Part shown: in pieces, positions 23,675 to 32,095 of the stretch
Layout of the letters: every line of letters starts with the position of its first letter
How positions within the stretch are numbered: position 1 is the first letter of the stretch
Position numbers and translations under genes: made by a program
NCBI GenBank assembly: GCA_026391915.1
Contig: JAPLCZ010000297.1
Location: 1-37,195 of the forward strand
Origin: Bacteroidota bacterium
GTDB lineage: Bacteria > Bacteroidota > Bacteroidia > CAILMK01
Length of the DNA stretch: 37,195 nt
Direction: 5' to 3'
The notes under the pieces: generated by a model
The model's input: only the letters and a program-made list of their open reading frames with translations
Database searches by the model: none
Told to the model about the DNA's origin: nothing

Positions 23675-24454
23675 CTACTTATATTCATAAATAGTTGTAG
23701 TTACTGTCGGGGTTACATTACCTCCCATGTGATGACAAGGTGTATAGCTTTCTACTTTTTTTGTAACATAGTTATTTGCATTTAGCTCATAGGTAAAATT
23801 TGAAGAAGCAGTTACACTTGAAGGTCCGCAAGGACAACCATTGGCATAGGAACCTCCAGAAGCTAAGTTATTATTTGCCTTACCAAGTAATCCATTATTA
23901 AATCCTAAATCAATCTTGTTTATTAAACTAGTAAAAGTGTAATAATTGCGGCACATAGAATTGAAGGTTACCTCAGTAATATTATTGTTATTCATTACTT
24001 GTGAAACAGTTTGTTTCCCTGTATCCAAAATTGTTTTTGATAGAAACCCATTAGTGTAATAGTAAGTATAAGAATGAACGGGAAATAACTTCCCATTTTT
24101 ATCAAAATCAGAATCAATCATTGCCTTTGCATAGCCATTAGCACCCATTTTATAAGTAGAAACAGAAATAATTTTATTTGAACTATCTGTTTTAACTTCC
24201 CTGATTACTGAATCTTTTGTATAAAAATTAACTGTAAAATCAAGACCACTTTTTAAAAAATGTTGATAATAAAGAATAGTGTCATTAGATAATTTCAAAA
24301 CATATTTTTCATCAAAGTAGGTCACATCTGGTGTGGTTGGGATTAAATCAGCGGTTGATTTTTTCTTGCAGTTAAATGTAATTATTACCAAAATAAAAAC
24401 AGCAATTCTGGCAACTATAGTAGCTAAACTAGCAAAAGTTTTTTTCTTCTCCAT
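23675..24454 (-). CDS. Putative lipoprotein of unknown function
   Basis: A 259-residue protein with a lipoprotein-type signal (hydrophobic IVARIAVFILVIITFN then Cys, followed by KKKS). The remainder is beta-rich with several Y-x-Y strands (SYTYYYTNGFLSKTI, NFTYELNANNYVTKKVESYT) and the ending TTTIYEYK. This resembles the DUF4595-type Bacteroidota lipoproteins, which carry repeated YxYd strands; that assignment is tentative. A central GCPCGPSS adds two closely spaced Cys. It is divergent from the E1 gene. A TAGATTTG element (24459-24466) lies only four bases before the ATG. Confidence 0.68.
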   Translation of the reverse strand: MEKKKTFASLATIVARIAVFILVIITFNCKKKSTADLIPTTPDVTYFDEKYVLKLSNDTILYYQHFLKSGLDFTVNFYTKDSVIREVKTDSSNKIISVSTYKMGANGYAKAMIDSDFDKNGKLFPVHSYTYYYTNGFLSKTILDTGKQTVSQVMNNNNITEVTFNSMCRNYYTFTSLINKIDLGFNNGLLGKANNNLASGGSYANGCPCGPSSVTASSNFTYELNANNYVTKKVESYTPCHHMGGNVTPTVTTTIYEYK

Positions 24455-24458
24455 CCAA

Positions 24459-24466
24459 CAAATCTA
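24459..24466 (-). promoter_or_regulatory. -7 promoter element (lipoprotein gene)
   Basis: TAGATTTG on the minus strand, exact match to TAnnTTTG. It ends four bases before the ATG at 24454, implying a leaderless transcript or a chance match. Confidence 0.4.
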
Positions 24467-24539
24467 ACTTTCTTTTTTCACTTTCAAATTGCCACATTTT
24501 CAAATTCTCAAATTGTTCTAATAACTGCCAACTGCTAAC

Positions 24540-24547
24540 TAATTTTG
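24540..24547 (+). promoter_or_regulatory. -7 promoter element (E1 gene)
   Basis: TAATTTTG, exact TAnnTTTG match, 11 bases before the ATG at 24559. It directly follows heptamer-like units (aactgcc, aactgct, aactaat), the last of which supplies the TAAT of the element. Confidence 0.6.
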
Positions 24548-24558
24548 CATAAATTTTT

Positions 24559-26973
24559 ATGGCAATGGAAACAGCGGAGCTAACAAACAGCAGCATCACT
24601 TTAGAGGAGTTTAAAAAAACGGTGTTGGATGATTATAAACTGGGTATGGAGAGCCGCCATGCCTCTTTGTTGGGCAGAAAAGAGGTGCTTACCGGCAAGG
24701 CTAAGTTTGGCATTTTTGGGGATGGGAAAGAGGTGGCGCAAATTGCCATGGCTAAGGCTTTTAAAAACGGGGATTTCCGCAGCGGCTACTACCGCGACCA
24801 AACTTTTATGTTTGCCATTGGTGAGAGTGATGTAAAAAAATTCTTTGCGCAGCTATATGCTGATACGGATATTAATAATGAGCCGGCATCTGGCGGCAGG
24901 CAGATGAATGGGCATTTTGCTACCCGAAGTCTGGATGAAAATGGCGACTGGAAAAACCTGATGGAAATTAAAAATTCCAGTGCTGATATATCACCTACGG
25001 CAAGCCAAATGTTGCGGTTGGTGGGTTTGGCGTATGCCTCCAAACTTTATAGAAATAACCCTGATTTACATCAGTATAATACCTTCAGTAACCAAGGGAA
25101 TGAGGTGGCATTTGGCACTATTGGTAATGCCTCTACAGCAGAAGGGATTTTCTGGGAAAGCATCAACGCCGCAGGTGTGTTGATGGTGCCTATGGCAGTA
25201 TCTATTTGGGATGATGGCTATGGGATTTCAGTGCCTAATAAGTATCAGGTTACTAAGCAGGATTTATCAGAAATACTTAGCGGCTTTGCCTATAATGAGG
25301 AGAAAGAAGGGGGGTATCAAATCCTCAGCGCCAACGGTTGGGACTACCCTGCTTTGGTAAAAATGTATAATGATGGAATTAATATTTGCCGGGAAAATCA
25401 TCGCCCTACAATTTTTCATGTTAAGGAATTAACCCAGCCACAGGGGCACTCTACTTCCGGCTCTCATGAGAGGTACAAAAGCAAAGAAAGGCTGGCTTGG
25501 GAAGAGGAGTTTGATTGCCTAAAACAAATGCGCAAATGGATGATTGAATCTACTATTTCTACCGATGAAGAGTTGGATGAAATAGAGAAAAATGCCAAAG
25601 ACTATGTGCGCAAAATGCAAAAAGAGGCGCTGGAAGATTTCCTTTCTTCTATCAAAAAAACAAGGGAAGAGTTGAGTGGATATTTGGAGGAAGCTGCTGC
25701 TCAAAGCAATTTATCAGAAAGTATTTTAGCCATTAATCAATCCATGAAAACCTCATTGGATGTTGATAAAAAAACACAGGCAAAAGCGGCTTGGGAGTTC
25801 CTCAGAATTACCAAAGATGAAAACTTAGAAGCCAAAGCAAAAGTGATAGAATGGCGGAAAAATATCTTCCAGAATTCCTTTGAAGATTATAATGATAAAC
25901 TCTATTCTGGCAATGCCTTAAAGGTTGCTGAGGTGCTACCCCAATACGCCGATGATGCTGCCATAGTGGATGGCAGAGAGGTGCTTGTTGCCTTCTTTGA
26001 ACAGGCATTTGCCAACAACCCCCGCATCTTTGCTTTTGGCGAAGATGTAGGCAAAATTGGAGATGTAAATCAGGGATTGGCAGGCATGCAGGAGAAGTTT
26101 GGGGAGTTAAGGATTACAGATACTGGCATCCGCGAAGCAAGTATTGTTGGGCAAGGGATTGGTGCTGCTATGCGTGGTTTGCGCCCCATTGCCGAAATAC
26201 AATATCTGGATTACTTGCTGTATGGATTACAAATTTTGAGTGATGATTTATCAACCCTTTATTACCGAACCAAGGGCGGACAAAAAGCACCTTTGATTAT
26301 TAGAACCAGAGGGCATAGGCTGGAGGGAGTTTGGCATTCAGGCTCACCCATGGGTATGATAATTCATGCGCTAAGGGGGATGTATGTTTGCGTGCCACGC
26401 AGCATGACCCAAGCAGCAAGATTTTATAATACCCTCCTAAATTCAGATGAACCCGGGTTAATTATAGAACGCTTAAATGCTTACCGTATCAAAGAAAAAA
26501 TGCCATCCAACCTTGGCGAAATGTATATGCCCCTTGGCGTACCCGAAACTATAGTTGAAGGGAAGGACGTGACTATAGTTACCTATGGCCCATGTGTAGA
26601 TATTGCTGCGGAAGCCATCACCAAACTTAATGAAACAGGTATTTCTGTAGAATTAATTGATGTGCAAACGCTACTGCCTTTTGATGTAAATCACAGCATA
26701 GTAAACTCAATAAAGAAAACCAACCGCATCCTCTTTCTTGATGAAGATGTGCCGGGTGGGGCAACTTCATATATGATGCAGCAAGTTTTAGAAGTACAAG
26801 GTGGCTATGCCTTTTTAGACTCACAACCTAAAACACTTACCTCGCATGCCCACCGCCCTGCCTATGGCTCTGATGGTGATTATTTCTCAAAACCTAATGC
26901 TGAGGATATTTACAACATCGTTTATCAAATGATGAATGAGAGTAATCCTCAAAGGTTTCCATTATTTTTGTAA
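24559..26973 (+). CDS. Fused alpha/beta 2-oxoacid dehydrogenase E1 (branched-chain or pyruvate type)
   Basis: Thiamine-diphosphate-dependent decarboxylase component of a 2-oxoacid dehydrogenase complex. At 804 residues it joins the alpha subunit (about 1-450) and the beta subunit (about 460-804; AFGEDVGKIGDVNQGLAG, IGAAMRGLRPIAEIQYLDYL, HSGSPMGMIIHA, VTYGPCVDIA, FLDEDVPGGATSYMMQQ) in one chain, a known arrangement in Bacteroidota. The cofactor motif GDG-X26-NN is recognisable by spacing, but here it reads Gly189-Asn190-Ala191 and Asp218-Asp219. The Asp and Asn metal ligands appear exchanged. The substrate (branched-chain 2-oxoacid or pyruvate) cannot be settled from sequence; E2 and E3 are not in the window. 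Confidence 0.9.
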   Translation: MAMETAELTNSSITLEEFKKTVLDDYKLGMESRHASLLGRKEVLTGKAKFGIFGDGKEVAQIAMAKAFKNGDFRSGYYRDQTFMFAIGESDVKKFFAQLYADTDINNEPASGGRQMNGHFATRSLDENGDWKNLMEIKNSSADISPTASQMLRLVGLAYASKLYRNNPDLHQYNTFSNQGNEVAFGTIGNASTAEGIFWESINAAGVLMVPMAVSIWDDGYGISVPNKYQVTKQDLSEILSGFAYNEEKEGGYQILSANGWDYPALVKMYNDGINICRENHRPTIFHVKELTQPQGHSTSGSHERYKSKERLAWEEEFDCLKQMRKWMIESTISTDEELDEIEKNAKDYVRKMQKEALEDFLSSIKKTREELSGYLEEAAAQSNLSESILAINQSMKTSLDVDKKTQAKAAWEFLRITKDENLEAKAKVIEWRKNIFQNSFEDYNDKLYSGNALKVAEVLPQYADDAAIVDGREVLVAFFEQAFANNPRIFAFGEDVGKIGDVNQGLAGMQEKFGELRITDTGIREASIVGQGIGAAMRGLRPIAEIQYLDYLLYGLQILSDDLSTLYYRTKGGQKAPLIIRTRGHRLEGVWHSGSPMGMIIHALRGMYVCVPRSMTQAARFYNTLLNSDEPGLIIERLNAYRIKEKMPSNLGEMYMPLGVPETIVEGKDVTIVTYGPCVDIAAEAITKLNETGISVELIDVQTLLPFDVNHSIVNSIKKTNRILFLDEDVPGGATSYMMQQVLEVQGGYAFLDSQPKTLTSHAHRPAYGSDGDYFSKPNAEDIYNIVYQMMNESNPQRFPLFL

Positions 26974-27051
26974 AAGTTAGTTCCCTCTATTGAAAATTAT
27001 GATGAATAAACTTTTTTTCAGGGTAGAGGAATCAATTTTTAGTTTACGTAG

Positions 27052-27094
27052 TATCTTTGTTCTACTCAGCATAAAAATTTATTAATTAATTTCG
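27052..27094 (+). promoter_or_regulatory. Two candidate -7 elements (nucleotide-sugar dehydratase gene)
   Basis: TATCTTTG (27052-27059, exact) and TAATTTCG (27087-27094, one variant base) lie 100-136 bases before the ATG at 27195. The gene would have a long leader, unlike most others here. Confidence 0.45.
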
Positions 27095-27194
27095 CACCCA
27101 TAGATAAACCTCTACACAATCGCTAAGCTGTTTTTCCCGGTTACTAATCAACACTTATTTAACAAGTGGTTTAACAGTTTAAAAAAAAGGTTTT

Positions 27195-29147
27195 ATGAAG
27201 TTAATTAAAAAAATTCTCAGTAAGAGTTATGCACCTAGCTGGCTCATCCTCCAAATTGATTTAGTATTCGTTGCGTTCTCAGTGGTTCTGGCTTATCTGC
27301 TAAGGTTCAATTTCAATATTGATAAGCAAGAGTTCTCAGGACTCTTACCAAACATTTTTGCTTTTGTCTCGGTAAGGTTGGTGTTATTTTATTTCACCAA
27401 AACTTACCACGGTGTGGTGCGCTATACAAGCACACAGGATGCAAAGCGGATATTTATTTCGCTTACTGCTGGCACCATGATTATTTCGGCAGCAAACGCT
27501 GCTTACTACTATAATAACCTTACTGAATTTGTCCCTTTCTCAATTATTATAGGTGAGTATTTTGCCACAGCTTTAATGATGAGTTCTTTCAGACTTTTTG
27601 TAAAGATTATTTACTCTGAAATCAAAACATTTGATGTAGAAAAAAAGAATGTGGTGATTTATGGTGCTGGTGAATCTGGGTTGATAACCAAGAGGACAAT
27701 TGACCATGATAAGGAGAGCCGTAAAAAAATTATTTGCTTTTTTGACGATGACCAAAAGAAATCTGATAAGTCACTTGAGGGAGTAAAAATTTATAATTTT
27801 GATGATGATTTTGACCACATTATTAGCAAGTATAAAATTGATGAATTGATTATTGCTATTCAGGATAATATGTCGCGGAAGCGCAAAGAAGAGATTGTAG
27901 ATAGATGTATTAAAAATCATATACATGTAAAGATTGTACCTTCTGCCAATAGCTGGATTAATGGAGGATTCTCTGCACAACAGATTAAAGATGTAAATAT
28001 TGAAGACTTGCTGGAACGTGACCCAATACAGCTTAACCAAGAGGAAATTTTAATTCAACTCAGTGATAAAACGATTCTGGTAACAGGTGCTTCTGGTTCT
28101 ATTGGGAGTGAGTTGGTAAGGCAAATTATCCGGTTCTATCCAAAACAAATTATCCTTGTTGACCAAGCAGAAACACCACTCTATGAATTGGAGTTGGAAC
28201 TCAAAGAACAAAGCAGTTACATAAATATGATTGCTGTAATTGCTGATGTTACCAATAAGCGCAAGATGGAACAAATCATCAGCAAATACAAGCCTGAAAT
28301 TATATACCATGCAGCGGCTTATAAGCATGTGCCGTTGATGGAGGATAACCCTATTGAGGCTGTAGTTACCAATATACAAGGCACCAAAAACATGGCTGAC
28401 CTTGCTATTAAACATCATGTTAAAAAGTTTGTATTTATTTCTACTGATAAGGCTGTAAACCCTACCAATGTGATGGGTGCATCTAAAAGGATTGCGGAGA
28501 TTTACGTACAATCATTGAATGGCTATTTAAGAAATACCAAGAGTGGGGTAACAAGCTTTATCACAACAAGATTTGGAAATGTACTGGGTTCTAATGGTTC
28601 TGTAATCCCAAGATTTAGGAGACAGATAGAAGCCGGTGGACCAGTCACTGTTACTCACCCTGAGATATGCAGATATTTTATGACCATTCCAGAAGCTAGT
28701 CAGCTAATACTTGAGGCGGGTATGATGGGAAAGGGCGGAGAAATTTATGTGTTTGATATGGGTGAGCCTGTAAAAATTGTTGACCTTGCAAAGAAGATGA
28801 TTCACCTATCAGGCTTTAAAGCTGGGCATGATATACAGATTACTTTTACAGGACTAAGACCTGGTGAAAAAATAAAGGAAGAACTCCTCAACAACAAAGA
28901 AAAAACACTCCCAACTCATCATGCAAAAATAATGATTGGGAAGGTAAGAGAGTATCCTTTTGAAATGGTTTATAGGGAAATTACTGAACTCCTTGAAATG
29001 GCGGAAACAGAAAATGAAACCAGAGTGGTTGCCAAAATGAAAGTGGTAGTTCCTGAGTTTATAAGCAATAATTCTGTGTTTGAAGAATTAGATAAAATGA
29101 GCTTGAGTTCAGAATTAAATTTCAACCAATCATATTCAGATAAATAG
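27195..29147 (+). CDS. Membrane-bound nucleotide-sugar 4,6-dehydratase (CapD/PglF/WbpM family)
   Basis: A 650-residue protein. Four N-terminal membrane helices (about 15-135) are followed by a first Rossmann-like CoA-binding domain (VVIYGAGESGLI near 156) and a second, extended-SDR domain with NAD motif TGASGSIGSE near residue 297. The catalytic region is STDKAVNPTNVMGASKR, in which the SDK and downstream Lys replace the usual Tyr, as in inverting UDP-GlcNAc 4,6-dehydratases. It prepares the first sugar for capsule, O-antigen or protein glycosylation. It stands alone, with no glycosyltransferase cluster beside it. The next gene starts 30 bases downstream. Confidence 0.93.
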   Translation: MKLIKKILSKSYAPSWLILQIDLVFVAFSVVLAYLLRFNFNIDKQEFSGLLPNIFAFVSVRLVLFYFTKTYHGVVRYTSTQDAKRIFISLTAGTMIISAANAAYYYNNLTEFVPFSIIIGEYFATALMMSSFRLFVKIIYSEIKTFDVEKKNVVIYGAGESGLITKRTIDHDKESRKKIICFFDDDQKKSDKSLEGVKIYNFDDDFDHIISKYKIDELIIAIQDNMSRKRKEEIVDRCIKNHIHVKIVPSANSWINGGFSAQQIKDVNIEDLLERDPIQLNQEEILIQLSDKTILVTGASGSIGSELVRQIIRFYPKQIILVDQAETPLYELELELKEQSSYINMIAVIADVTNKRKMEQIISKYKPEIIYHAAAYKHVPLMEDNPIEAVVTNIQGTKNMADLAIKHHVKKFVFISTDKAVNPTNVMGASKRIAEIYVQSLNGYLRNTKSGVTSFITTRFGNVLGSNGSVIPRFRRQIEAGGPVTVTHPEICRYFMTIPEASQLILEAGMMGKGGEIYVFDMGEPVKIVDLAKKMIHLSGFKAGHDIQITFTGLRPGEKIKEELLNNKEKTLPTHHAKIMIGKVREYPFEMVYREITELLEMAETENETRVVAKMKVVVPEFISNNSVFEELDKMSLSSELNFNQSYSDK

Positions 29148-29151
29148 TTTT

Positions 29152-29159
29152 TATCTTTG
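29152..29159 (+). promoter_or_regulatory. -7 promoter element (lipoprotein at 29178)
   Basis: TATCTTTG, exact TAnnTTTG match, 18 bases before the ATG at 29178. Its TTG (29157) is an in-frame apparent start that should not be used. Confidence 0.6.
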
Positions 29160-29177
29160 AAGCAAAATTATAAACAC

Positions 29178-29768
29178 ATGAAAAAATACACACTGCTATT
29201 AGTTCTTTGCGGCTTTGCTTTAACAGCTACAAAATGCAAAAAGAAAGACCCAACACCTACCACTACTACCACCTCTAGTACTACCACAACTACCACTGGG
29301 CCTACTTATGTTAATGGTTTTATAATGACCCCAAAGGGAGGAACTGCAATTACCATAGATATGCTAAATGCACAACCGCTTGACTCTGCCTACTATGATA
29401 ATATTAATTTAGCTAACGAAACCTACGCTAGTTTGTATGATGAATTTGTAAGTTGGAGTGGCAAAACAACGGGGAAAGACACCTTCAATTTACAACTGCA
29501 TTTTGGTGGCAATAAAGCCGGGACTTATGGGATAAATAATGCTAGCTCTAATGGCACAAGTATTACTCTTGAAATAAAATCAACTGGAGAAAACTACACT
29601 TCATTACCTGGTACTGGAAGCATTGTTGTATCTAGTTATGGTGCTATTAAAACTGGTAAAATATCAGGAACATTTACTTGCAAAATGGTGAATGACATTG
29701 ATACGGCAAAATATTTCATGTTAACCAAAGGTAAATTCTCTAGGTATAGAGGTCAAGATAAAATGTAA
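29178..29768 (+). CDS. Small lipoprotein with Thr-rich linker, function unknown
   Basis: About 196 residues from the ATG at 29178 (MKKYTLLLVLCGFALTATKC), a lipoprotein signal with Cys at the expected place. KKKDP and a Thr/Ser-only linker follow, then one beta-rich domain (NTFNLQL-type strands: KDTFNLQLHFGGNKAGTYGI, SITLEIKSTGENYTSLPGTG, GAIKTGKISGTFTCKM). The linker length could vary by slippage of ACT/ACC codons. It resembles small Bacteroidota surface lipoproteins generally; I cannot name it. Confidence 0.65.
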   Translation: MKKYTLLLVLCGFALTATKCKKKDPTPTTTTTSSTTTTTTGPTYVNGFIMTPKGGTAITIDMLNAQPLDSAYYDNINLANETYASLYDEFVSWSGKTTGKDTFNLQLHFGGNKAGTYGINNASSNGTSITLEIKSTGENYTSLPGTGSIVVSSYGAIKTGKISGTFTCKMVNDIDTAKYFMLTKGKFSRYRGQDKM

Positions 29769-29789
29769 CTCTTTTTTTAATGAGAAATA

Positions 29790-29819
29790 AAAGGCGATGA
29801 ATCTTTCATCGCCTTTTTT
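29790..29819 (+). terminator. Rho-independent terminator
   Basis: AAAGGCGATGAA / TTCATCGCCTTT, a 12-bp stem with a TCT loop, ending in a run of six T. It closes the lipoprotein gene 21 bases after its stop. Confidence 0.88.
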
Positions 29820-29839
29820 GTTTTAGCGCAATTCCATTT

Positions 29840-29847
29840 TACCTTTG
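29840..29847 (+). promoter_or_regulatory. -7 promoter element (paaA)
   Basis: TACCTTTG, exact TAnnTTTG match, 27 bases before the paaA ATG. It is identical to the kdsD element. Confidence 0.62.
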
Positions 29848-29874
29848 CTAACAATAGAAAATTAAAAATAGATT

Positions 29875-30822
29875 ATGTACGGAGGAGGATATGTTGACCC
29901 TAAAGAAAGGATGAATGATACGGTTGTGCAAGACGACCCTGAAAAATTAGCGGCCTTTGAAATGCCTACTGAATATAAACGTCAATTAATCCGCATGATT
30001 GAACAACATGCACACTCCGAGATAATTGGTGCATTGCCGGAAGGCACTTGGATTACAAGAGCCCCAGGCTTCAGGCGTAAAATGGCAATTATGGCGAAAG
30101 TGCAAGATGAAATTGGGCATGCCCAATTGCTTTATAGCGCAGCCGAAACTTTGGGCAAACCACGTGAAGCCATGCTTAATGATTTGATTTCTGGTAAAAG
30201 CAAATACTCAAATGTTTTTAACTATCCGGCAGAAACTTGGGCTGATGTAACTGTAATAGGATTTTTGATTGATGCTGCCGCCATTGTAAATCAAATTGCA
30301 AATTCAAAAGGAAGCTACGGCCCATATTGCAGGGCATTGGAAAGAATTTGTTACGAAGAAGCTTTTCATTTAAAACAAGGGCATGATGCTTTTGTTGCGT
30401 TAGCGGTGGGTACAAAAGTTCAACGGGAAATGCTACAAGCCGCACTAAACCGTTGGTGGAAACCCATCATGCATTTCTTTGGCCCCTCTGATAAAATTTC
30501 AGTGCATACAGAAAAATTGATGAGATGGAAGGTAAAGATGGCAAGCAATGATGATATGCGGAATCAGTTTTTGAGTACCTATGTTCCTAAAATTCAAGAA
30601 CTGGATTTAACGCTGCCTGACCCCAACCTACGCAAGAATGAAGAAACAAAAGAATGGGAATTTTCTGACCCGGATTGGGATGAATTCTTTAGGGTAATTA
30701 ATGGTGATGGACCTTGCAATTCAGAACGACTTGCCGTAAGGCGTTGGGCAGAAGAAAAAGGTAGATGGGTACGCCAAGCGGTTAATAAAATCAATGATAG
30801 GTATGTGACGCCACATGCTTAA
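29875..30822 (+). CDS. paaA: Phenylacetyl-CoA 1,2-epoxidase subunit A (PaaA)
   Basis: A 315-residue ferritin-like di-iron monooxygenase subunit that forms ring-1,2-epoxyphenylacetyl-CoA with PaaC and the PaaE reductase. The sequence starts [15 protein letters not shown] and carries the metal-binding helices [32 protein letters not shown] and [15 protein letters not shown]. The length is normal for PaaA. No paaB, C, D or E follows; the next gene is on the opposite strand with a 10-base gap. It has its own promoter and lies after a terminator, so it is a single-gene unit here. Confidence 0.92.
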   Translation: MYGGGYVDPKERMNDTVVQDDPEKLAAFEMPTEYKRQLIRMIEQHAHSEIIGALPEGTWITRAPGFRRKMAIMAKVQDEIGHAQLLYSAAETLGKPREAMLNDLISGKSKYSNVFNYPAETWADVTVIGFLIDAAAIVNQIANSKGSYGPYCRALERICYEEAFHLKQGHDAFVALAVGTKVQREMLQAALNRWWKPIMHFFGPSDKISVHTEKLMRWKVKMASNDDMRNQFLSTYVPKIQELDLTLPDPNLRKNEETKEWEFSDPDWDEFFRVINGDGPCNSERLAVRRWAEEKGRWVRQAVNKINDRYVTPHA

Positions 30823-30832
30823 AACTAATTGA

Positions 30833-32071
30833 CTACCTCCCCAATAAAAAATTAATATAGAGCCTTGGGCTAAGGAGTTTTTTCTTTTCGTTTTTGGCAT
30901 AAATCAATTCGCGGATGAGGGTATTTATCCCTTTTCTGTTTGAGATAAATTTTATTGAATTCAGGATAAAACCATTTAGATATTTGCGATGAATTATGGG
31001 GTATGCAAGTTTGCCAAGGGCTAAACTGTTTTCTAATTTTTTGTAAAGAGATTTTTCAAACTCTTCTAAAAATGCTTTTGAAAAATCACCAACCACCAAA
31101 GCATCCCTTGCTTTTAGTGCGGCCCTCTTTCCGCTTTCCATTGCCTGCGGAATTCCATTGCCAGTGATAACATCAATCAACCCCGCAGAATCACCAATCA
31201 CCATAAATCTGTTGCCTGAAATAATGTGATTTTTTAATCCTAAAAAAAGTGGAGAGCCACTATAATTCCCTATTTGCTTTGCCGATTTAAACTTCTCTTT
31301 AAGCAGAGGGTTAGATTTTATAAAAGCTTCAAAAGTTTCCCTCATATTAAAATGATGAACATCATTAAGTACCACAAGGTTTGCGTTGCATACGCCATTA
31401 GGCAGTGGGGAAATGTAGAATCCTCCAGGCATCAAAGTTTTATCTACAAAAAGCTCTGTGAAAAACTCATTGAAATCTACCCCCTCAAAATAAGCGCGAA
31501 TGCCAATGGCAAAATGCTTTTTCTGTTCCTGAAACCCAAAGTATTTATCCACTAAAGGCGAGTTAGAGCCACAGGCAGCAATAATAATTTTTGCTCTGAT
31601 GATTTCATTTTCTTTACTATGAATTTCAATATAATCTTGATGATGAATTACCTCAGTAACCAAAAAGTTTTCTTTCAGTTGAGAGTAATTATTTTTCTTC
31701 ATTTCATTCACCAAAACCAAATCAAAATCATACCTACTCATGCCATAGCATCCAGGTTCATTTAGGTTGCCATCCAGTGGTAAAAAATCAAACTTAATTG
31801 AGTTGCCACCGGTAGGGTAGATATTAGTCCCTATGATTGGCTGGATAAGTTTTTTCTTCCTTAACTCAGCAAGAATATCAGGGTTTATTTCATTCAATAT
31901 TCGCAGCACTTGTGATGGATAAATATCCCCACATGCCTTATGCCTTGGGAAGCTTGCAGCATCAACTACTATATGATTTATTTTCTCTCTGCTAAGGAAA
32001 ATACTTGCTACCGAACCAGCAGGGCCGGCACCAATAACGCATACATCAGTTTCAAGAATTTTCTTTTCCAT
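30833..32071 (-). CDS. FAD-dependent oxidoreductase, geranylgeranyl reductase/FixC-like
   Basis: A 412-residue flavoprotein. The FAD-binding GxGxxG motif is at the N-terminus (CVIGAGPAGSVASIFLS), followed by the family block FPRHKACGDIYPS and, later, RFMVIGDSAGLIDVITGNGIPQAMESG, which binds the FAD ribityl chain. This layout matches geranylgeranyl-reductase-like enzymes of lipid or quinone metabolism; the substrate is not evident. It starts 24 bases after the helicase stop and ends an apparent minus-strand operon. The convergent paaA ends 10 bases away. Confidence 0.85.
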   Translation of the reverse strand: MEKKILETDVCVIGAGPAGSVASIFLSREKINHIVVDAASFPRHKACGDIYPSQVLRILNEINPDILAELRKKKLIQPIIGTNIYPTGGNSIKFDFLPLDGNLNEPGCYGMSRYDFDLVLVNEMKKNNYSQLKENFLVTEVIHHQDYIEIHSKENEIIRAKIIIAACGSNSPLVDKYFGFQEQKKHFAIGIRAYFEGVDFNEFFTELFVDKTLMPGGFYISPLPNGVCNANLVVLNDVHHFNMRETFEAFIKSNPLLKEKFKSAKQIGNYSGSPLFLGLKNHIISGNRFMVIGDSAGLIDVITGNGIPQAMESGKRAALKARDALVVGDFSKAFLEEFEKSLYKKLENSLALGKLAYPIIHRKYLNGFILNSIKFISNRKGINTLIRELIYAKNEKKKLLSPRLYINFLLGR

Positions 32072-32095
32072 AGCACTTATTCCAACGCATCCTTT

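Noticed and set aside
23507-23785. Small open frame of 92 codons across the palindrome cluster
   Set aside because: It translates the inverted repeats and overlaps the end of the lipoprotein gene; no promoter or homology.
27144-27165. Weak hairpin CACTT/AAGTG in the long leader before the dehydratase gene, considered as a riboswitch or attenuator
   Set aside because: Five base pairs with a seven-base loop, no conserved core and no terminator tract.
29263-29300. ACT/ACC microsatellite in the lipoprotein linker considered as a phase-variation switch
   Set aside because: Units are codon triplets, so changes would alter linker length but not frame.
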